Assembly: GCA_023253875.1 (NCBI GenBank)
Contig: JALRFC010000071.1
Coordinates: 1 to 7,887, forward strand
Direction: 5' to 3'
DNA: 7,887 nucleotides
Source of the DNA: Candidatus Kapaibacterium sp.
GTDB taxonomy: Bacteria > Bacteroidota > Ignavibacteria > Kapaibacteriales > UBA961
Under the pieces are notes generated by a model that did not search any database, was not told the origin of the DNA, and saw nothing but the letters and a program-made list of their open reading frames with translations. The translations under genes were made by a program, and so were the position numbers. Positions 5,836 through 7,887 of this stretch are shown here, piece after piece (position 1 is the first letter of the stretch; every line of letters begins with the position of its first letter).

Positions 5836-7122
5836 ATGATTGAATTCTGCGGAGCGCTCATCATTGTACTGGCAGGCTATGCTCTGCTGAAAGGCATGGA
5901 TGTGCGCTTCGTTTTGTTTATCTCAGGACTATTGCTTGGTATTATTGCCGGCGATGTCATTTCCATCTTCAATGAATTTCAAGAGTCAATGGGCGAGGGC
6001 AAAACCATTGCTCCCATTTGTGCATCCATGGGCTATGCATTTCTACTACGCATAACCGGCTGCGATCATGCAATGGTGCATTATATCATTTCTCCTCTCA
6101 AAAAGATTTCATGGTTTCTCCTCCCAGGGAGTTGCATTGTTGGTTTTCTCACGAATATTGCCATACCAAGTCAAACAGCAGCTGCTGCTGCAGTTGGACC
6201 AATCCTCGTACCAATTCTTACCGGAGCCGGATTCCACCCATTGATTGCAGGCGCGGCACTTGTACTTGGTGCATCGGGTGGTGGAGATTTATTCAATCCA
6301 GGCGAACCCGAAGTAGTTTCGATACAGGTAGGTACAGGAGCACCACTCAATCAAGTGATGGCTTCACTTGCACAATATGAAATCTTGGCCTTTTCAATTG
6401 CTGTGGCCATATTCGTTTTGATTTCTTATTTGAGACCACCCAAACAAGATCTAACCTATACTGAAGAAGTCAATGATGAATTCAAGCCTACTTTACTTCG
6501 GGCAATCATGCCGCCATTGCCAATATTGACATTGTTATTTGTCAGACCCGGTAATCCCCTCTTTGCCCCACTTCTTGAGTTTTATCCTCAAGGACCGCCG
6601 GTGGCTCATGTGATGGTATTCTATGCATTTCTATTGATATTGTTGAATTTCAAAAAGATCACTCAACTCACGAATGAATTCTTTTCAGGACTTGGTTATG
6701 GATATGCGAATGTGATATCTCTCATCATTACTGCAAATTGTTTCATTGCCGGTTTGGAAGCAATTGGATTCATGCAGTCCATCATCGCTTTCATCATCAA
6801 TTCGGGTCCTTATGCACATGTACTCGGCTCTTTATCTGTTTGGGGAATGGCCGTGATTTCCGGCTCAGGTACAGCACCTAGCGTGGCATTTTCCAATGGA
6901 GTATTGCCTACAATGAGTGCAATTGATATCAATCATGCAGTTGATCTTGGAGCCATCAGTGCTTTGGGTTCTGCATTTGGTAGGACAATGTCGCCCGCTG
7001 CTGCTGTCATGATCTTTGCTTCTGCTCTTATTGGCGTTTCTCCACTAGAAATTGTGAAAAGAACAGCCATTCCCATTATGGCCGGATTAATCATTACGAT
7101 TCTCATCAGCATCATCTTCTGA
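5836..7122 (+). CDS. dcuC: DcuC-family anaerobic C4-dicarboxylate transporter
   Basis: This is a 428-residue polytopic membrane protein, slightly shorter than E. coli DcuC. Family blocks are ASMGYAFLLRITGCDHAMVH at 63-82, PGSCIVGFLTNIAIPSQTAAA at 97-117, AGAALVLGASGGGDLFNPGEPE at 138-159, SGSGTAPSVAF at 342-352 and SALGSAFGRTMSPAAAVMI at 375-393. The PSQTAAAA and GSGTAPS stretches look like the paired re-entrant hairpins of the two inverted repeats in ion-transporter-superfamily carriers. A hydrophilic central loop (about 200-222) separates the halves. DcuC proteins export succinate or exchange fumarate, malate and succinate across the inner membrane during anaerobic growth; other dicarboxylates or amino acids are possible for this subfamily. 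The ATG lies 5 bases after the regulator stop with no strong Shine-Dalgarno sequence, suggesting translational coupling. No terminator is seen downstream. Confidence 0.88.
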   Translation: MIEFCGALIIVLAGYALLKGMDVRFVLFISGLLLGIIAGDVISIFNEFQESMGEGKTIAPICASMGYAFLLRITGCDHAMVHYIISPLKKISWFLLPGSCIVGFLTNIAIPSQTAAAAAVGPILVPILTGAGFHPLIAGAALVLGASGGGDLFNPGEPEVVSIQVGTGAPLNQVMASLAQYEILAFSIAVAIFVLISYLRPPKQDLTYTEEVNDEFKPTLLRAIMPPLPILTLLFVRPGNPLFAPLLEFYPQGPPVAHVMVFYAFLLILLNFKKITQLTNEFFSGLGYGYANVISLIITANCFIAGLEAIGFMQSIIAFIINSGPYAHVLGSLSVWGMAVISGSGTAPSVAFSNGVLPTMSAIDINHAVDLGAISALGSAFGRTMSPAAAVMIFASALIGVSPLEIVKRTAIPIMAGLIITILISIIF

Positions 7123-7194
7123 TTTCTTCGTAACTTATTCAGTAGTCCTGTGTTAAGACTATCATGATGTCCAATCTCTAACTGAGCACTACTC
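7123..7194. other. Short intergenic gap between dcuC-like gene and DUF1800 gene
   Basis: Seventy-two bases without a terminator. TAGTC and GACTA form a weak 5-bp stem around a 9-base loop at 7143-7161, with no T run. The palindrome ATCATGAT lies at 7161-7168. No clear promoter or Shine-Dalgarno sequence is visible before the ATG at 7195, so the DUF1800 gene may be read through from upstream or use an unrecognised promoter. Confidence 0.4.
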
Positions 7195-7887
7195 ATGAAA
7201 AGAAGAGACTTTTTCACCCTGAATAATTCAGATTCAGGCACTATCATTGCTCCAAAGCAAGACTTGCATCCGCTTCATCTCACAAGAACTACAGCAGGTT
7301 TAGAGCCATATATTCCGAGCCCGGATCAACCGTGGGATTATACACGTGCAGCTCATCTTCTACGAAGAACGATGATTGGTCCCACAGACAAAGAGATTCG
7401 ACAAGCAATACAATTGGGTTTGAATGCAATGCTTGATCGAATATTTCAACCTTCTACTATTTCCACAACTGAAATTGAACCTTGGTGTAATCAAGAACCA
7501 CAGATTCGGCCGGTCCCTTCTGGTAGTGGAATTCCAGGATTGTCAGAACCAGATTTTCAGAATCAAATACTCGTCCGAAGAGAAATGCTATCTCGATGGT
7601 ATGCAAAAACACTTTCCGTGTCGGGTATGAACTTGCAAGAGAAAATGGTCTTGTTTTGGACCGGCATACTCACTTCCGAATTGGATGTGGTACAAGTTGC
7701 AGAGTGGATGTTCAATCAACAAACAGTATTACGAAAGCATTGTCTTGGGAATTTCAAAACACTGATTGAAGAAATCACCATAGATCCTGCGATGCTGATA
7801 TATCTTGATGGCATCCGAAATCAGAAAACGGTTAATACTACACAAATCAATGAAAATTATGCTCGCGAACTCATGGAGCTCTTCACA
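7195..7887 (+). CDS. DUF1800-family protein, 3' truncated by the window edge
   Basis: The frame runs without a stop from ATG 7195 to the last base, giving 231 residues; full family members are usually 450-600 or longer. Diagnostic blocks are GLEPYIPSPDQPWDYTRAAH at 35-54 continuing into LLRRTMIGPTDKEI (55-68), then NQQTVLRKHCLGNFKTLI (174-191), ITIDPAMLIYLDG (194-206) and NENYARELMELFT (219-231), all typical of DUF1800. The function is not established; genes of this family are often paired with a DUF1501 (sulfatase-like) gene, and the right edge cuts off before such a partner could be seen. The N-terminus MKRRDFFTL looks like a twin-arginine motif, but the following 25 residues are polar with no hydrophobic core, so Tat export is doubtful. 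The usual FWHNHF-type block reads FWTGIL at 154-159, losing both the His and the Asn. Confidence 0.88.
   Translation, partial: MKRRDFFTLNNSDSGTIIAPKQDLHPLHLTRTTAGLEPYIPSPDQPWDYTRAAHLLRRTMIGPTDKEIRQAIQLGLNAMLDRIFQPSTISTTEIEPWCNQEPQIRPVPSGSGIPGLSEPDFQNQILVRREMLSRWYAKTLSVSGMNLQEKMVLFWTGILTSELDVVQVAEWMFNQQTVLRKHCLGNFKTLIEEITIDPAMLIYLDGIRNQKTVNTTQINENYARELMELFT
7218..7238 (+). repeat. Inverted repeat inside the first codons of the DUF1800 gene
   Basis: CCTGAAT (7218-7224) and ATTCAGG (7232-7238) are exact inverted repeats separated by seven bases, and the overlapping CTGAATAATTCAG (7219-7231) is itself a perfect odd-centred palindrome. In the message this could form a 7-bp hairpin at about codons 8 to 15. 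No T run follows. It may be chance or an effect on translation initiation. Confidence 0.35.

Noticed and set aside
6018..6380. Plus-strand open frame of 120 codons inside the dcuC-like gene
   Set aside because: It is a frame-shifted reading of conserved transporter blocks, very rich in Cys, Ser and Arg; not a gene.
6933..7247. Minus-strand open frame of 104 codons across the end of dcuC and the start of the DUF1800 gene
   Set aside because: It overlaps two well-supported sense genes and has no family features.
7424..7630. Plus-strand open frame of 68 codons at the right end
   Set aside because: The DUF1800 frame from 7195 covers the same bases and has clear family motifs; this is a shadow of it.

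Overview
The window is ordinary-looking chromosomal DNA at about 40% GC, with six protein-coding genes, two of them cut by the window edges. No rRNA, tRNA, CRISPR array, insertion sequence or phage gene is visible. The protein types suggest a member of the Bacteroidota/Chlorobiota (FCB) group. They include an S4/RluB-like protein with a very long Arg/Gly/Tyr-rich front end, a cytosolic M61 peptidase with a PDZ domain, a Crp/Fnr regulator of the GTATES type, a DUF1800 protein of the 'GLEPY...PWDYTRAAHLLRRT' type, and a tail of a possible polysaccharide-biosynthesis protein. Most starts lack a Shine-Dalgarno sequence, which fits that group; the regulator gene is the exception. The lineage is inferred from memory of these families, not from a search.

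Layout from left to right. (1) At 1-476 is the C-terminal end of a plus-strand gene that may be a glycosyltransferase-like or capsule protein. (2) About 180 bases without a convincing gene follow, then 657-2366 encodes an S4-domain pseudouridine-synthase homologue. Its first half is low-complexity RGG/YGDRP repeat, and its catalytic motifs look decayed. It ends at a strong rho-independent terminator (2385-2418). (3) At 2442-4280 is an M61-family metallopeptidase with HExxH and a C-terminal PDZ domain. (4) At 4271-4894 on the minus strand is a DedA/VTT membrane protein that overlaps the peptidase gene tail to tail by 10 bases. (5) The divergent intergenic region at 4895-5113 carries several small dyads and a possible promoter. 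It leads into a two-gene unit: a Crp/Fnr-type regulator with two CxxC pairs (5114-5830), then, 5 bases later, a DcuC-family C4-dicarboxylate transporter (5836-7122). (6) At 7195 a DUF1800-family protein begins and runs off the right edge.

The clearest functional link is the regulator/transporter pair. DcuC proteins export succinate or exchange C4-dicarboxylates during anaerobic fumarate metabolism, and in Escherichia coli dcuC is under FNR control, so an oxygen- or redox-sensing local regulator is plausible here. The most unusual protein is the S4/pseudouridine-synthase homologue. The Asp of the family's GRLD motif appears as Glu, and the flanking Arg, the KPxG motif and the NRxVRR motif are also lost. 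This suggests an RNA-binding pseudoenzyme with a disordered RGG-type arm. I see no clear multi-gene system that is new; the findings are specific oddities of single genes and sites.
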